A DNA stretch of 64,000 nucleotides, taken from assembly GCF_000328475.2 (NCBI RefSeq), contig NC_026489.1, forward strand, positions 372,001 through 436,000, written 5' to 3'. The position numbers and the translations under genes were made by a program. This DNA is from Mycosarcoma maydis (lineage: Eukaryota > Basidiomycota > Ustilaginomycetes > Ustilaginales). Of the stretch, positions 29,814 through 41,539 are shown piece after piece (the stretch's first letter is position 1; every line of letters begins with the position of its first letter). A model generated the notes under the pieces. The model ran no database searches, was not told where the DNA came from, and saw nothing but the letters and a program-made list of their open reading frames with translations.

Positions 29814-31220
29814 ATGGCGTCAACTGCCAATCCAGCATACCCGACTTCGTCGGCGCGCGTTCCGCCTGATGCGGTCAAAGGAAGCCGAGATGGTAATTAC
29901 TCGTCTTTTCCGGTCGTCAAGATTGACGAACTTCTCGGCGTTCTCTTCGAGATGGGACTGTCGATTTCTCCTGAAGACCTTCAAAAGCCGCAAGGACACG
30001 TCGCACACAGAGTCTTTGTCGCCTTCTTGGAGTGTCTCTCTGGAACAACAACAGAGATGATGGATGGCAGGCGCCACGAAGCACTCGCAACTGCCGAGTA
30101 CAGAGAGCTGTACGAGGATGGCTTGCAAATGCTCATGTTTTTTCGCGAGGTCAAGGACATGATGAATGCTGCGACGCTTTACGACTTCACGCTTCAGGAT
30201 CTCACACGTCCCAACCCGAAGCGTTTCCGACGTCAGATGTCGGCGCTAGTTAACTTCTACCGTTTTCGCTCGGATCGAATCGTAGAGTTTGAAGAGCTCG
30301 TCACCGGCTCCGAGGATCTCGAAAACAAACGCAACGAGATCGAAGACGATATTGACCGTCAACGAAGCGAATTGGCGCGATTCAAAGCCGAGCGAGAGCT
30401 CGACGAGCCCAAGGTGAAGGAACTACAGCGCATCAATTCCGAGATCACCGATAACCTCTTGGCAGCACGGAACCAGCAGAAGGAGACCATGGAAGAGCTC
30501 GAGGAACTCAAGAAACGCAAAGATACGCTTGCCGTCAAGCACGCTGAACTGGCGCAGGACAAGTTCCAGATCTACGAAAAGATCACCTACCTCGAGGCAC
30601 GTGTAGTTTCGAGTCCAAGCAAGATGAAGAACAGCGTGCGTGAGCTCGGAGAGCAGCTCGAAAAGGACACTGTCTCGCTGCAAGAGACGCTGAAGAAAGT
30701 GGAAGAGTTCAAGCGGAACTTGGAAACGCTCGAGACGCTCAGCAACGATCTCGAGAGTTGCATGAACGCGATGCACGAGGTCAACTTGGAAATCGTCAAG
30801 GGCAAGGAAGAGGTTCAGAACCAAGCCGACCTGCAAACCTTATCGCAGGGCATCAACAACCAATTGGCGTCGCTGAAACATTCACTCGAGATGGCCCAGT
30901 ACGAAATGAAGAGGCTCGAGGACAAGCAAAACCGCAACCGCAAGACGCTGATGGACATCACCGAGAAGCACACCAAGAAGATGGAGAATTTGCAGGCTGA
31001 TTTTGAGCACGCCAAGCAGGAGAGAAACAGGAAGAACCACCTGGCAGAGGTCAAGAATGCCGAGTCGGAAAAGATCGAGGCCAAGATGGCCGAGTTGGAA
31101 GAGGCGTACGAGGGATACCAGAAAAAGATGATTCGGCAAAAGGATGCGATCGAGACGGCAGTGAGGTTGTACATCAGCACGCTGACCAACTCTCTCCAGC
31201 TCGAACGCTTCCAGCCATAA
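29814..31220 (+). CDS. NUF2: Kinetochore protein Nuf2
   Basis: Intronless, 468 aa; ATG 29814 sits in an ACCATGG context, 12 codons after a non-ATG frame start. Nuf2 pairs with Ndc80 in the four-subunit complex that joins kinetochores to microtubules. The N-terminal calponin-homology region (about 30-160) shows FPVVKIDELLGVLFEMGLSI and the conserved DLTRPNPKRFRRQMSALVNFYRFR block just before the coiled coil. Residues about 165-450 are almost continuous heptad-bearing coiled coil (Glu/Lys/Leu-rich). Length and architecture are normal for the family. It converges with COG4 at 310 bp. Confidence 0.95.
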   Translation: MASTANPAYPTSSARVPPDAVKGSRDGNYSSFPVVKIDELLGVLFEMGLSISPEDLQKPQGHVAHRVFVAFLECLSGTTTEMMDGRRHEALATAEYRELYEDGLQMLMFFREVKDMMNAATLYDFTLQDLTRPNPKRFRRQMSALVNFYRFRSDRIVEFEELVTGSEDLENKRNEIEDDIDRQRSELARFKAERELDEPKVKELQRINSEITDNLLAARNQQKETMEELEELKKRKDTLAVKHAELAQDKFQIYEKITYLEARVVSSPSKMKNSVRELGEQLEKDTVSLQETLKKVEEFKRNLETLETLSNDLESCMNAMHEVNLEIVKGKEEVQNQADLQTLSQGINNQLASLKHSLEMAQYEMKRLEDKQNRNRKTLMDITEKHTKKMENLQADFEHAKQERNRKNHLAEVKNAESEKIEAKMAELEEAYEGYQKKMIRQKDAIETAVRLYISTLTNSLQLERFQP

Positions 31221-31530
31221 TGGATGTGAGCTCGATATTTTCATACCCTATCGGCTACGTTTCCCGATTCTTGGTCCCACGCTGTGGCCGTTACAGACAC
31301 TGTTGTATTCGTGATTCCTTCCTGGTCCCATTTCTCGTAACTGTACTTGTAATCGTGAATGCCGAATTCGATCGACTTGTTTCGATCGTATGCTCACGTC
31401 CGGATGTGCCGATAGCGTGCCTCTTGTTCCTCTTCTATAGGGTTCACAACCACGGACATGGTCTTCGAAAACGAAAGGAGAGCAAAGGGCCAAGTGGACA
31501 TGTTGCACCTCATCTGAATTGCATTCACGA
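31221..31530. other. Intergenic, convergent NUF2/COG4 3' ends
   Basis: No gene. Three motif octamers lie near 31309, 31353 and 31525, showing the motif is not restricted to promoters. Confidence 0.55.
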
Positions 31531-34077
31531 TTACGACAACCTCAAACCCCTTACACTTCGAACCTCGGCCATGCTCAAGCGCCATGAGACACCCGAAGCC
31601 ACGGCATTCTGATATAGATCGCCCTCGTCATCATCGCCATCCAGATTGAGCACATAACTCATCTGTTGCAACCTACTAAATCTCTCCCTCACGGGTAGTG
31701 TAGTCTGCGACTCTAGGAAGGCCATGATCGCTCTGATATCTTTATCAAATTTGAGTGCGCCCAGTTCGGTAAATCGCATACCCATCACCAGAGCTTCCCA
31801 CGGTTTGAGCAGTGCATCGAGCGCCATCCCCACATAGGTGTTGAAGTTGGTATCGGTGAAAGCGCCACGGAAATGGTGGAAGAGCAGGTCCCAGGATTTT
31901 ACGAATCGACGTCGGACGAGATCGCGCGCTTCGGCATGCGAGTAGGATTCATCATCGAGCACGTACGATACCTCGCGATAGGTATCGAGCAGCAACGCGC
32001 GCAAACGCGGTGCGGTGAGTTGCGTGAATAGATGCTCGATCTCGGTCCGTAACGATGAACGCATCCGGTTCACCAACTGTGACAAGCTAGACACGGCGGC
32101 CAAAGCCTCACCCATCTCAGTCGGCTCGAACAAGCGCGCCAACGACGGTTCATGTCCCACTTCGGCCAGAACCCGAGTCATGTAAGTACAACTCACATCG
32201 AGCACGTTGAGATAGGTGATGAAGACGGTACGCATCTCTCGACTCGCTGCATCTTTGCGTGGCCCATCCACCGTCATGGAACCGGAAACGCTTCGCCAGA
32301 GTGTCTCCATCTTGCGTACGATCACTTCGATGTAGTCTTGTTCCACAGCAGTCTTGACCGCTCGCACCATCTCGTCGAGCGTGTTGAGTGAAGCTGTGGA
32401 GAGGATACGAGCCAAGACGGTGCGGATGACGTAGAACGCGTCGTCGAGGATCGAAGACGTATAGGGCCGTGAGGTGGTATCGGGCTGGTCGATGCGGAAG
32501 GCTTTTTCAAGCGAGTTGCGGAGATACCATGTTTCCATTGGGACGTAGGTGGTTTTCATCGACTCGAGTACTTCTTGGCCCAATTTGGATGTGGCTGCGT
32601 GGTCGATGGGTTCAGCCGCAGCCGCAGCATCATCGTCGTCGTTCTGGTCTGCGCCGTTGGGCAGTGCAGCGCTGACACTGGAGGCGATCGAGCTGCGTCG
32701 ATCAACAGAGGTGCGGCGGAAGTCCTTGAGCGGCTCATCTGCTTGCGCTTCGCGTTCATCTTTCAATGCCTTTTGCCGGTTAGTCTGGCCTCCCGCTGCG
32801 TCTTGCTGTTCTGGTGCCAGTCGACTCTGCAAGAAGCGCTGATACAATCCCCATCGAGACGACATGGCGGCTAACTCGGTCAAGAGTCGATCGACTTCGC
32901 GTCCGTCAGGACCTGCCGGCTCATCGAACGAGCTGTTCGCCGTTGATCCCGCCGCCGGACTCGCCGTTCGGCCCGGAACACCAAAGGATGCTCGGAACGT
33001 AGATTGCTGTGTCTTGTTCGCCACCACTGCGCCCGTGAACCGGTAGGCCCGCACTTCGTCGAGCCTCCTTCGCACTGTGCGATCTTCGCGCCACGAATCC
33101 ATGATCCTGTGTCCTAATCGATCGCACTCCTCTTGCAATCCCGGCATGACGCCCTGTGCGAAATTACCTTCTCCATAATGCCGATCGACGACAGGTTGAT
33201 GCATGTCAATCAGCATGGCCAAGTGCTCAAACAGCGAAGTGAGCAGCAGAGCGAAATGCGTCGGATGCTGCGCCTTACCCGATCCAAGCGAGTCCGAGAT
33301 GCTGCGACCTTTCTCACGCACCATGGAGCGAGCAAAGCTACTGTACACTTCCAGTCCTTCCTTCTTCCAACCCACCTGTGGGAACAGCTTGAAGAAGCGC
33401 GATGCCTCCTTCTCGTCCTTATTCTGCGTTGATCGGATAAAGGCGTCGGTGAAAGCAGTGAGCATGGTCTTGCGAAGCTCGAGCAGGGTGGTTTCGGGCG
33501 TGTCGGGGAGGTCGGTCGTCGGAACGACGGCTGCTGCGAATTGAGAAGAGCGGATAGCGGGATCGATGGACAGTGCTCGACGGCAGTGCATGGTGGCCAT
33601 GTCCCAATCTCGATGCTCGACGGCAGAAGCGAGTAGGATTAAGGAAGATTTGAGCTCGGCAACACGAACAGCCCACTCTGAGGCTAGAGCGATGCGCTTT
33701 CTTTCTTCATCAAGCAGACGTACGCGCTCCGAGATGCGTTTTGCAACTGACGCCGAGCTCTGAAGACGTTTATCAAGTACGGCGGCTTCTTCCTGGATAA
33801 GCTGAACTTGTGGTGCCAAACCGGATATGGACCGCCTAGCGTCGGCAACGACAGGTTCCGACTCTTCAAAGAGCGATACCAGCTCGTCGTCTAGTGATGC
33901 AGAGTAGCTAGAGAGGTTAGAAAGCGCTTGGACCACCGCGGAACGGCTGGTGAGCTTGGAGATGTCAACAAGTTGCAGCGGTGGTTGGGCATCTGCGCCG
34001 CTGACCTCGTTGATGGGACCGGGCGACGTAGCTATCTTGGGACTGACCATCGCCTCTGATGGCCGTGATAATGTCAT
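31531..34077 (-). CDS. COG4: Conserved oligomeric Golgi complex subunit 4
   Basis: Intronless, 848 aa, ATG 34077 (a second in-frame ATG at 34050 is also possible). COG is an eight-subunit tether for intra-Golgi retrograde vesicles; Cog4 contacts the SNARE machinery. Matching features are the N-terminal heptad region (about 50-130), AVEHRDWDMATMHCRRAL with VVPTTDLPDTPETTLLELR, and the signature SRFFKLFPQVGWKKEGLEVY. The conserved C-terminal VSWRLSMAEVRSVRGLRL resembles the normal Cog4 end. A disordered, acidic insertion (about 440-515) contains an Asp/Ala run. It is divergent from RVB2 across 413 bp. Assignment to COG4 rather than other COG subunits rests on the FFKLFP block. Confidence 0.93.
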   Translation of the reverse strand: MTLSRPSEAMVSPKIATSPGPINEVSGADAQPPLQLVDISKLTSRSAVVQALSNLSSYSASLDDELVSLFEESEPVVADARRSISGLAPQVQLIQEEAAVLDKRLQSSASVAKRISERVRLLDEERKRIALASEWAVRVAELKSSLILLASAVEHRDWDMATMHCRRALSIDPAIRSSQFAAAVVPTTDLPDTPETTLLELRKTMLTAFTDAFIRSTQNKDEKEASRFFKLFPQVGWKKEGLEVYSSFARSMVREKGRSISDSLGSGKAQHPTHFALLLTSLFEHLAMLIDMHQPVVDRHYGEGNFAQGVMPGLQEECDRLGHRIMDSWREDRTVRRRLDEVRAYRFTGAVVANKTQQSTFRASFGVPGRTASPAAGSTANSSFDEPAGPDGREVDRLLTELAAMSSRWGLYQRFLQSRLAPEQQDAAGGQTNRQKALKDEREAQADEPLKDFRRTSVDRRSSIASSVSAALPNGADQNDDDDAAAAAEPIDHAATSKLGQEVLESMKTTYVPMETWYLRNSLEKAFRIDQPDTTSRPYTSSILDDAFYVIRTVLARILSTASLNTLDEMVRAVKTAVEQDYIEVIVRKMETLWRSVSGSMTVDGPRKDAASREMRTVFITYLNVLDVSCTYMTRVLAEVGHEPSLARLFEPTEMGEALAAVSSLSQLVNRMRSSLRTEIEHLFTQLTAPRLRALLLDTYREVSYVLDDESYSHAEARDLVRRRFVKSWDLLFHHFRGAFTDTNFNTYVGMALDALLKPWEALVMGMRFTELGALKFDKDIRAIMAFLESQTTLPVRERFSRLQQMSYVLNLDGDDDEGDLYQNAVASGVSWRLSMAEVRSVRGLRLS

Positions 34078-35921
<1,844 letters not shown>

Positions 35922-36701
35922 GGGCCTGAGGTTCCTCTGAGCTATTGACCTGGTCAAATGTGGTGCGTGCGCTCTGCTGTTCGATCATTCGAAGACGGCC
36001 ATGCTGTGTATTATTACTCTCTCTTCTCGTTTCTCTTACCGAAAGTCCGCCTCTTCAACCTGTACAACTTGTCAGACGCTTGTCTGTACGATCAAGGCGC
36101 ATATTCACGTGCGCTCGAAGCCTAAGGCTTAGTTTGTGATGAACGAGAAGCCGTTGTCAAGATACACTTACTGAGCTACTCGTCACATGATGGGCCTGAT
36201 GAATTTCACTCACGACTCCCCTTAGCTCGAAGGTGATCGAAGCTTGCAATCAAGAAAAAAGCTTGAATTAGCGACGTGATCACGATTCAAATTTATTTTT
36301 GGTGAGCCGTTTCTGCTATTCGTCATTCGTCTTAACATGGGGTGTGCATGTGCACAGTCACGAGTATATCACGTCCGGCGTGACCGTACAAAAAAATAGA
36401 CTCGCTCACTCACGACTCTTATCGCTGCTGCCAAGTCACGAGTTGCTGAGCTGCGATTTTCAATTCGTGATTGCACCCTCGTTCTGTATCGTCGCTTGCA
36501 CCTTTGGTTCTTTTTTCCATCGCCATCTCCACAATCAACCACCGATAGCATTTCCATCGAAATAGCTCAATCAGCAGCAGCAGCTGTTAACATTCAGTCG
36601 TCCTTTGACTAGAACCACCTTGGTCCGGCCATCTCTACGTCAGCTTGGCATTACAGCATCAAGTAATCTATTGGTGCACGGCAAGGCAGACGTGGGTCAA
36701 G
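35922..36701. promoter_or_regulatory. RVB2-mS38 intergenic region
   Basis: 780 bp with no gene. Motif copies lie at about 36282 and 36463, the latter about 240 bp upstream of the mS38 ATG. Confidence 0.5.
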
Positions 36702-38096
36702 ATGCGCGGTCGCTCCATTCATGCTCGAGCGTTGCTCAGGCAGGCGAGCTCGCACAAGAGCGCTGTCACAGCGATAGCCAATCCTTCTTCTGCGAGCATT
36801 GCTCCATCAGCGAGAGGATACATCTCGAGCTGCGGACCGCGATCGACTCGCTCGGCTTCTCGCCGCATCTCTTCTTCGGTGCTTTCGTCGTCGTCGTCCA
36901 AGTCGTCTGACAGTTCGTCTGCTTCAAATGGCGGTAACTCATCTTCTTCGAACAGCAACAACTCGGCTGCATCTTCTTCCTCGTCTGCGCCCAACGCCGC
37001 TGCCACCGAGGAGTGCATGGGATCGGCGTCTGCATCTCCTCTGGTCAAGGTCAAGGTCAACCCTGCACGTCTCGCCAAAGCCGAAACGGCGTCCGCCAAC
37101 CCACCACCGTCGTCGCTTGCCAATGTTGCTTGGGAAAGCTTTTTTTCGAACGATCGCCCATTGCTGCAGCACGAGATGCTGCCTCCACGACCCAAGCGTG
37201 CTGGCGGTTTTGGCTCGTCCACTTCGCCAGCGGGCGGCTCGTTGACGGCGATTTTCACGACCGATGGCTCATTGGCTACCTTTGGCAACTTTGCAGCCGA
37301 GACGCAACAGCAGTGGAGGCGAAGGATGCGCACTATTGCGCCTGAGCGTTTCAATCAACTCTTGGATGGTCTCGCTGGGATCGAAGCGGAGGCGGACGTG
37401 GCTTGCAGCGACGATGCAGCGACACGCTGGCTCGTTTCGAGCTTCCACCCAGAATCGGATCGTGTGGCTGTTGAATCCGCCAAGCTGGAAGAAGAGGAGC
37501 GCATCAGAGAAGAGGAGGAAGAGGCCGTCCAGAACGCCTTGGAACGCGGTGAGGATCCAGAGACGGCACGTAAGCTGGGCGCTGAAGCGGACCTGATCAT
37601 CCTCGGTGAACCTTACGGACCTCGTGCCGATTGGTCACGTGGTGTGGCTACCTACCTAGCTGAGAAGGGTCGTGCATACGAAGCGCCACCTGCTCCTTGC
37701 ACAGGAGAGGAAGCCGTCGAGGCAGCCTCGCGACTGGAAGCGCCTCATGTTGCCAAGAGCGTGTTTTTCAGCGATGACGATCCGAATCTGATGCTATCTC
37801 ACGCTTTGGTGCAGTCGACGCTGCCACTGGCGCTCAAATGGGATAAGCTGGTCGCTCAGATGGATGCTGTAGCTCTCAACGACCCTTCTCGCGCCGAAGC
37901 GGTGGTGGACACGACCAAGCTGGATGCCGAGTTGGACACGATGCGTGGCAAGCGGGTCAAAGTGAGCCCCTTGCTCGAGGCACACAACATTCTGATGGAC
38001 AGTGTGAGGAGAAAGAGGAGGAAAAAGATCCGAAAGCACAAGTACAAGAAGTTGCGCAAGGCGCAGCGTGCTGAACGACAGAGGATGAAAAAGTAG
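36702..38096 (+). CDS. COX24: Mitoribosomal protein mS38 / COX24 family
   Basis: Intronless, 464 aa from ATG 36702, the first ATG in frame. The last ~35 residues (DSVRRKRRKKIRKHKYKK and following) are the diagnostic, extremely basic Cox24/mS38/AURKAIP1 domain that packs against small-subunit rRNA in mitochondria; yeast Cox24 was first found through COX1 mRNA processing. The N-terminus (MRGRSIHARALLRQASSHK) is a plausible mitochondrial presequence. The protein is several times longer than yeast Cox24 (111 aa); the extra part is a Ser/Asn-rich disordered tract (about 55-105) followed by an Ala/Glu-rich region. Several antisense ORFs overlap it and are shadows. Confidence 0.85.
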   Translation: MRGRSIHARALLRQASSHKSAVTAIANPSSASIAPSARGYISSCGPRSTRSASRRISSSVLSSSSSKSSDSSSASNGGNSSSSNSNNSAASSSSSAPNAAATEECMGSASASPLVKVKVNPARLAKAETASANPPPSSLANVAWESFFSNDRPLLQHEMLPPRPKRAGGFGSSTSPAGGSLTAIFTTDGSLATFGNFAAETQQQWRRRMRTIAPERFNQLLDGLAGIEAEADVACSDDAATRWLVSSFHPESDRVAVESAKLEEEERIREEEEEAVQNALERGEDPETARKLGAEADLIILGEPYGPRADWSRGVATYLAEKGRAYEAPPAPCTGEEAVEAASRLEAPHVAKSVFFSDDDPNLMLSHALVQSTLPLALKWDKLVAQMDAVALNDPSRAEAVVDTTKLDAELDTMRGKRVKVSPLLEAHNILMDSVRRKRRKKIRKHKYKKLRKAQRAERQRMKK

Positions 38097-38972
38097 TATG
38101 TCTCGGTCGCAGCTTTTCGATAGCCATGTAGTGCACTTGTACTTTTTACTACACATGACGTGATATAGAAGCCGCTTGTTTCCTTGTATGCGAAAATCGA
38201 CGCGGGTGAGCAGATGATGCGGGCAAAGGTTGCCAGATGTTGGCGAATAACAGTCGTGAGTGAAATAGGACAGAGTGCAAATACGATCACGGATCGACGA
38301 GCTTGTGATGAAAGACCCGATTTTGTATGTTCGCGATAATATTTTCACGATCTTTTAGTGATATTTGCTGAACACGGCGGAGATCGACATCCGCCAACCG
38401 AGGAAACAAATTCGTACAAACCACGAATCGTGAATGGTGCTGAAGAATCACGATTTACGATTAGGGGTTAAATAAGCAGTCACGAGGTTGAAGATTACAA
38501 CCCAAGTCCGATTCACGATTGGTTGTCTAGACCTCCTCACGCCTTTTGGTACAGTGGTTGAGCTTCAAGTAAAGCAGACCTGGCTTGATCGGACCCGAAC
38601 AAATAATCACGAATGCTCACGACTGCGGCAATGTGGTTGATCTACTTCAATCGCGCTTGTACCTAGATGCATCTCACTTCTGTTCTATCATGTTGTCAAT
38701 TTGAGTGTATCTGTGTATAAACAAGCACACTGGTACTCCCGACAACGTCCCTCTACCTGCTCCTAATTTTATCAAATGGCTGTTGGTGCTCGGATTTTTG
38801 AACCCGTGCTTGCTCTCCCTGAACAAACACGAATCAACGCAGCAGGACACGAGAGACAGCGTCAGCTTTAACTTAATGATCGGCCTCAGGATGCAAGCGT
38901 GTTTGCAAATGAACGTGAATAAAAATCAAATCAAAAATAAAATAAAATAGAACAAAAAAGAAAAGAAATCAA

Positions 38973-39085
38973 TATTCGTGATTCAAACAAATCGTGAATA
39001 CTTAGGTTAGTTGGGCGTCTTCTTCTGCGTCGGGCTGTGCGTTACATTCACGATTTGTGATTCACGATTACAACTCACGACTCGG
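38973..39085. repeat. TCACGAWT motif cluster upstream of SSO1
   Basis: ATTCGTGA and AATCGTGA occur within 28 bp (38973-39000). Then TCACGATT, TTTGTGATT and TCACGATT follow at 39046-39068, with the related ACTCACGACTC form at 39073-39084. Confidence 0.85.
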
Positions 39086-39111
39086 CTCTCCTAGAGAAGG
39101 AGTGAGCGCGA

Positions 39112-39146
39112 GCGTGTATGTGTGTGTGTGTGTGTGCGTGCGTGTG
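39112..39146. repeat. (TG)n microsatellite
   Basis: Alternating GT with a few C interruptions (TGCGTGCGTG). It lies about 450 bp upstream of the SSO1 ATG, in the probable 5' leader or promoter. Confidence 0.9.
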
Positions 39147-39592
39147 CACAGCATTCCAGAGAAAGTCGCGATTTCGTGTCTCTGCTGCTGTCTCGAACAC
39201 AAACGTGGTTCTGCCTTCAGGTTCGCTGCCAGCCAGCCAGACAGCCAGCCAGGCCAAGTACCCTCAAGTGGCAGCCATAACCGTCAAGCTGTCTCGGCTG
39301 CATCTCGACCGTTCCCATTCCGTCCAGAAAGTTGTTTGGTCAGCATCAGACTTGTCGTCTTTCCTCCACAGCTCTCCTCAGTCGATCATTTCCTCCTACT
39401 TTTGACATCATTCGCATCATCAGCGTCCGCCAATCTTTCGCTCCACTTTGGCTTGTCGTTCTTGTCAGGCTGCGTCGACATCTGGCTCCTCGACAAAATC
39501 GTGTCGAACAGGCCCAGACCAGAAGTCCTTGCCTCCCGATTTCTCGCCCACCTTCACCATCCATCTAGACAACATTTTGCACCCAAGAAACG

Positions 39593-40950
39593 ATGGCTCG
39601 TGATCGTCTTGCGGCCATGAGGGTGAGTATCTTTGCATGCAGCAAACATCACCCCGTATCCATCACCGTACTCACCTTTGTTTACTTTCCCCCTCCCTTC
39701 TCGCACGTTTGAACTTGCACCAGGCCCAGCAAGCCGGTGGCTACGGAGGCTATGGAGGAGGCAACAACGGCTATGGAGATCACTCGTATCCCACACAGCA
39801 GCAGGGTAATGCCCAAGGCGGCTACGCTCAGCAGCATCAGCAGTCAGGATACGCTTACAACCACGCGTCGTATGATTCTCAACCTCAGGCTGGATATGCG
39901 CCACCTCAACCCACCGGATACGGACAGATGCCACAGCCGCAATCAGCCGGCTATGCTGCGACTGGAGGCGCACCTCCCAACTCTTACGAGATGCAAAGCG
40001 TGACCACCGAGAAGCCCGCCGGTGACATGAATTCGTTCTTCTCCGACATCTCTGAAATCCAGGACACCATCCGCCTCATTGACGAGAATGTCAACAAGAT
40101 CTCAGACCTTCACTCGCGTTCGCTCAACAACATGGATGAGGCATCCGCCCAGTACGCTGAGCAGCAACTCGCTAGCATCCAGCAGGAGACCTCTTCGCTC
40201 ACCAATGGCGTCAAGAACCGCATCAAGCTGCTCGAGTCCCAAAACAAGCGCGTTCCCGCAGGTGGCGACAAGAACGTGCGTAATACCCAGATTGGCGCCG
40301 TCAAGAACCGCTTCAAGGAGACCATCCAGCGTTATCAGCAGGTGGAACAGAGCTATCGTCAAAAATACCGCGCACGCGCCGAGCGCCAATTTCGCATTGT
40401 CAAGCCCGACGCCACACAGCAGGAAATCAAGGCGGCGCTCGACGACGACCAGAACGGTCAGATCTTCTCGCAGGCGTTGCTCAACTCGAATAGACACGGT
40501 GAGGCCAAGGGGGCGCTCCGGGAGGTACAAGAGCGACACGAAGATATCAAGAGGATCGAGCGAACCATCACGGAACTCGCGCAGCTCTTTAACGAAATGT
40601 CGATCCTCGTTGACGAGCAGGACGATGCGCTCAACGTAATCCAGGAACAAGGTGCCCAGGTCGAGACCGACATGAACCAAGGTTTGCAGCATACCAACAA
40701 GGCCGTCGACTCGGCGAGAAAAGCACGAAAGAAGCGTTGGATCTGCTTCTGGATCATCGTTATCCTCATCATCGTCATTGCTGCTATCATTGTCGCGGTC
40801 ATCTGCACAAGACCGGGCAACTGCGGTCAGAGCAACGGTAACGGCAACGCTAGGAGGAGTTTGATCACCAGAGCTGTGCAGTATGGTCATGGTCTGCTCA
40901 TCGAAAAGAAGGATGCTAGGGCATATTTGTTGCCTGACTTGGGCATGTGA
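39593..40950 (+). CDS. SSO1: Plasma-membrane t-SNARE, syntaxin/Sso1 family (one intron)
   Basis: Exons are 39593-39622 and 39724-40950; the intron is 101 nt (GTGAGT...CCAG); product 418 aa. Exon 1 encodes only MARDRLAAMR. An N-terminal Gln/Gly/Tyr-rich, prion-like tract (about 11-100) precedes the Habc bundle (DMNSFFSDISEIQDTIRLID...), the SNARE helix with zero-layer Gln in LVDEQDDALNVI, and one transmembrane helix (about 349-370). The SNARE pairs with Sec9- and Snc-type partners for exocytosis. Two oddities: the prion-like head, and a 48-residue luminal/extracellular tail after the membrane anchor, with two Cys and dibasic sites (RR, KK), whereas syntaxins normally end at or just after the anchor. 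Confidence 0.93.
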
Positions 40951-41539
40951 TGCGCTCCTTGGTGGTATTTTATATTAGAACAAGATGCTAGGTTCTTGTT
41001 CGCGCGCGCGCAGCTTCTCATACACACACTCGTTTGTCCAGTTTGCTCTCTTTCTTTGGCTGCGCCGCTCTTTTCGGGCGCAACTCTACGCTCGCTTTGC
41101 ATGTGGGTTCTTCTCTGTCTATACTAGTCCTTTCCTTTGTGTGACCTCGGGCGCGCATGTGACGTGGCAGTGTCAGGGTGGGGACGGTGTTGCAGATCAA
41201 GATTTCAGAGTTCTGAAGGGAAATCACGAATGCAAGTTGTATCGTGAATCACAGAATTGTGGAGGGAAAATCACGACTCACGAAAATCGTGAATGGTGAG
41301 GTGAATACACGATACGATGCGTGCACATTTCCTTGATTCACGAGATTCAAAATGTTCTTGGATCTTTACGCTTGCAACTCACGACTCGTGACTGTTGCGT
41401 GTTGGATGTTGCACGTTGACGTGACGGGCGTGTGATTGACTCTTTCTTTGGTGCCTCTTCGTGTTGCTTTTAGAACTCTCTTACGAGAGCCATCGGGGGT
41501 CACAAGGGCTGGGACATTGAGCGAGGGCGAAGAGGAGCG
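40951..41539. promoter_or_regulatory. SSO1-HhH gene intergenic region
   Basis: No gene. A (CG)n run occurs at 41001-41011, followed by a 130-bp field of motif copies and variants (about 41222-41345). Related CTCACGACTCGTGACT forms lie near 41380-41395. Confidence 0.5.

Larger units (their letters stand above)
38097..39592. promoter_or_regulatory. 1.5-kb motif-rich intergenic region upstream of SSO1
   Basis: No credible gene. It holds at least eight exact motif octamers (38426-38620 and 38973-39085), an AT-rich segment near 38935-38970, a TG microsatellite (39112-39146) and short CCAG repeats (39231-39260). ORFs here are low-complexity. Confidence 0.55.

Noticed and set aside
36719..37354. 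211-codon ORF antisense to mS38
   Set aside because: Shadow of a Ser-rich coding region; no domain, and the sense gene has a clear C-terminal family signature.
38790..38815. tRNA B-box-like sequence (minus strand GGGTTCAAAAATCC)
   Set aside because: The T stem has mismatches and there is no acceptor stem partner.
39057..39620. 187-codon ORF upstream of SSO1
   Set aside because: Low-complexity Cys/Val run from the TG repeat, overlapping the real SSO1 first exon in another frame; likely 5' leader.
40102..40890. 262-codon ORF antisense to SSO1
   Set aside because: Overlaps the Habc/SNARE/TM coding region; the hydrophobic and acidic runs are reverse complements of the real gene.
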